Assembly (NCBI GenBank): GCA_011176655.1
Contig: DUEB01000044.1
Coordinates: 1 to 7,637, forward strand
Origin: Dehalococcoidia bacterium
GTDB lineage: Bacteria; Chloroflexota; Dehalococcoidia; Dehalococcoidales; UBA5760
DNA: 7,637 bases
Reading direction: 5' to 3'
This document shows, in pieces, positions 5,759 through 7,637 of this stretch. A program made the translations under genes and the position numbers. Position 1 is the stretch's first letter, and each line of letters begins with the position of its first letter. A model generated the notes under the pieces. That model was not told the origin of the DNA, did no database searches, and saw only the letters and a list, made by a program, of their open reading frames with translations.

Positions 5759-7637
5759 ATGAATGAGATAAGTTTAACAATCAATGGCCAGCAGGCTAAA
5801 GGGAAAGCCGGCGACACCGTTCTTGAGGTCTGTCAGGCTAACGGCATTGACGTCCCCACGCTGTGCCACCTTGACGGCTTAAGCGATATCGGGGCCTGCC
5901 GCATGTGTGTCGTCGAGATTGAAAAGGAGAGGCGACCGGTCCCCGCCTGCACCTACCCGGCCCGGGAGGGGCTGGTGGTGCGCACCGACAGCGAAAAGCT
6001 GGAGAAATACCGCCGTCAGATACTGGAGCTTATTTTCACGGAACACAATCACTTCTGCATGTTCTGCGAAGCCAGCGGAGACTGTGAGCTACAGAACCTG
6101 GCCTACCGGTATCAGATGGACAACGTGCGCTATCCCTATACCTTTCCTGCCCTGTCCGTGGACGCCATAAGCAACCACCTGGTAATCGACCATAACCGCT
6201 GCATCCTCTGCGGCCGCTGCGTTCGCGCCTGTAGCGAGGTAGCCGCCAGCCACACCCTGAGCTTCAGTCAGCGAGGCTGGAAGACCCTGGTCTCCGCCGA
6301 CCTGGAACAACCGCTGGGCGAATCATCCTGCCGCCTCTGCGGTGCCTGTGTCCAGGCCTGCCCTACTGGGGCTATCTTCAGCAAGTTCAGCCTCTACAAA
6401 GGCAGAAGGGAAGACTGCCAGCAGGTAAGCACCGTCTGCCCGCTCTGCGGAGTGGGCTGCGAGCTCAACGTCCTGGTGCGGGACAACAATCTGGTGAAAA
6501 TCGAAGCCCCCGGCTTAAACGGCGCCCGAAGCGCCCTGTGCCGTATGGGGCGCTTCGGGCTGCTCGAACCAACCCCACCCCGGATTACCTCCCCCCTCAT
6601 CCGAGGCAGCCAGGGTGAGCTGGAGGCATGCAGCCTGGCTGAAGCCGCAGAGGTAATCGCCAAGAGACTGGCCAAGACCAAGGGCAGCCTTAGCGGCATG
6701 GTATCCAGCCGAATCCCCGAGGAGACGCTCTCCCTGTTCCACAGGTTCATGACCGAGGCGGCAAATAGCGACTCGCTCGATACCCTGGATGGAGAGCTCT
6801 ACCGCACCATCAGCGCCGGCATCAGGCAGTTTTGGAACCAGGGAACCGGCCTGGATATCGAACCTCCCATCGAGGACATCGCGACCGCGGACTGTATCAT
6901 GGTCGTGGGCGCTGACCCGGAAACGACCAACCCGGTCGTGGGGACGCTCATTAGTAAAGCGGTGAGCCAAAACAAGGCAAGGCTTTTGGTCATAAACTCG
7001 TCCCGGGACGTCTTTCCCCTTCGCTCCGACCTCTGGCTTAAACCGAAAGCCGGTAGCCAAGGGACCCTGCTCAACGGTCTGGCTAAGATTCTCCTTGACA
7101 AGGGCCTGGCCACACCACAAAAAGCAAGCTCCCGGTTCCGGGAATCTCTCCAGCAGTGCCAGATAGATAACGTGAGCCTAGCCACTGACATCGAGCGGGA
7201 GAAGCTGGAGCTGGCCGCCGAGATATACGGAGAGGCCAAGCGAGCGTTCATTATCTACGGGGAAGACCTGCTGTCGACGAAGGATGCCAGCGTGGTGGCT
7301 ACCATCCTGAATCTGGCGGCCATAACCGGAAACCGTGAGGAAGACAGGCTGCGGGCTATCTCGCTCAAACCAGGCGCCAACAGCCGCGGTGCCTGGCAGC
7401 TGGGGCTGGCCAGAGGTATCAAGCAGGATAGACCGAAAGCGCTCTACCTCCTCCTCGGCGACGAGCCGGAGAGCGAGGCGCTGCTGAGCTGGCTGAGAGG
7501 CGTCAACTTCTTGATAGTCCAGGCAAGTTACTACTCACCAGCCGTATTTATGGCTGACGTGGTTCTCCCCTCGCCGATATGGGCGGAAAGGGAAGGCAAA
7601 TACGTCGACATGGACGGGCGCGCTCGCGAGATGAAAC
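5759..7637 (+). CDS. nuoG: NuoG/FdhA-like iron-sulfur and molybdopterin-fold subunit, 3' end beyond the window
   Basis: The frame is open from ATG 5759 to the window edge: 626 codons, incomplete. GGAGG (5747-5751) gives a 7-base spacer, and the start is 3 bases after the previous stop. Residues 1-75 are a [2Fe-2S] ferredoxin domain (C36, C47, C50, C64). Residues 96-109 give H96-x3-C100-x2-C103-x5-C109, the His-Cys cluster. Residues 148-158 (C148, C151, C154, C158) and 191-201 (C191, C194, C197, C201) are two [4Fe-4S] ferredoxin motifs. Residues 227-261 (C227, C230, C234, C261) carry the cluster at the front of the molybdopterin-oxidoreductase fold. The fold continues with VVGADPETTNPV (382-393), KPGANSRGAWQLG (537-549) and ADVVLP (599-604). 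Formate dehydrogenases have a Cys or Sec in an NCARVCH-like motif near residue 340; here the stretch reads LDTLDGELYRT with neither, and no in-frame TGA occurs. It is therefore more likely a NuoG-like electron relay to a further acceptor than a formate dehydrogenase. A longer C-terminal region could change this view. Confidence 0.9.
   Translation, partial: MNEISLTINGQQAKGKAGDTVLEVCQANGIDVPTLCHLDGLSDIGACRMCVVEIEKERRPVPACTYPAREGLVVRTDSEKLEKYRRQILELIFTEHNHFCMFCEASGDCELQNLAYRYQMDNVRYPYTFPALSVDAISNHLVIDHNRCILCGRCVRACSEVAASHTLSFSQRGWKTLVSADLEQPLGESSCRLCGACVQACPTGAIFSKFSLYKGRREDCQQVSTVCPLCGVGCELNVLVRDNNLVKIEAPGLNGARSALCRMGRFGLLEPTPPRITSPLIRGSQGELEACSLAEAAEVIAKRLAKTKGSLSGMVSSRIPEETLSLFHRFMTEAANSDSLDTLDGELYRTISAGIRQFWNQGTGLDIEPPIEDIATADCIMVVGADPETTNPVVGTLISKAVSQNKARLLVINSSRDVFPLRSDLWLKPKAGSQGTLLNGLAKILLDKGLATPQKASSRFRESLQQCQIDNVSLATDIEREKLELAAEIYGEAKRAFIIYGEDLLSTKDASVVATILNLAAITGNREEDRLRAISLKPGANSRGAWQLGLARGIKQDRPKALYLLLGDEPESEALLSWLRGVNFLIVQASYYSPAVFMADVVLPSPIWAEREGKYVDMDGRAREMK

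Noticed and set aside
5907..6170. Separate 87-codon plus-strand frame inside the NuoG-like gene
   Set aside because: It is an out-of-frame shadow of the conserved ferredoxin region of the NuoG-like gene, which is open to the window edge.

Overview
The window looks like a chromosomal segment from an anaerobic bacterium with moderately high GC and strong AGGAGG-type ribosome binding sites. The style of the redox proteins fits Chloroflexota (Dehalococcoidia-like) best. That placement is an inference from general resemblance and could be wrong; deltaproteobacterial or clostridial lineages carry similar operons.

Layout. The left edge (1-62, minus strand) holds only the first 20 codons of a 2-oxoacid dehydrogenase E1 alpha subunit (pyruvate dehydrogenase/acetoin type), reading out of the window. 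A gap of about 775 bases separates it from the next gene on the plus strand. In that gap I see a decayed LuxR/NarL-type response regulator on the minus strand (about 250-576), with recognisable receiver and helix-turn-helix pieces in three different frames. A near-consensus minus-strand promoter (548-576) overlaps its 5' end, and an orphan Shine-Dalgarno sequence lies at 149-160. I see no gene in 577-820. At 837-1877 is an unrecognised 346-residue protein made of two near-identical SH3-like repeats, two helical linkers and a C-terminal cysteine/tryptophan-rich 'two-CW' domain.

The main unit starts at 2076: a NuoE-like thioredoxin-fold [2Fe-2S] subunit (2076-2588); a 1051-residue fusion of a NuoF/HydB-like NADH-FMN subunit with a GltD/NfnB-like FAD and NAD(P)H domain (2600-5755); and a NuoG/FdhA-like iron-sulfur and molybdopterin-fold subunit (5759 to the window end, incomplete). 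The genes are 11 and 3 bases apart, with each ribosome site overlapping or touching the previous stop codon. They form one operon. Its leader (1878-2075) has a candidate promoter with a perfect 8-bp palindrome in its spacer, followed by two mutually exclusive hairpins.

Working together, the three subunits would make a soluble diaphorase-like complex. NAD(H) would meet FMN in the NuoF part, NAD(P)H (probably NADPH) would meet FAD in the GltD part, and nine iron-sulfur clusters can be predicted from the cysteine motifs. The NuoG part lacks the Cys/Sec of formate dehydrogenases in the stretch I can read, so it is more likely an electron relay than a formate enzyme. An NADH/NADPH/ferredoxin (possibly flavin-based bifurcating) oxidoreductase is the most attractive hypothesis; the sequence alone does not prove it.
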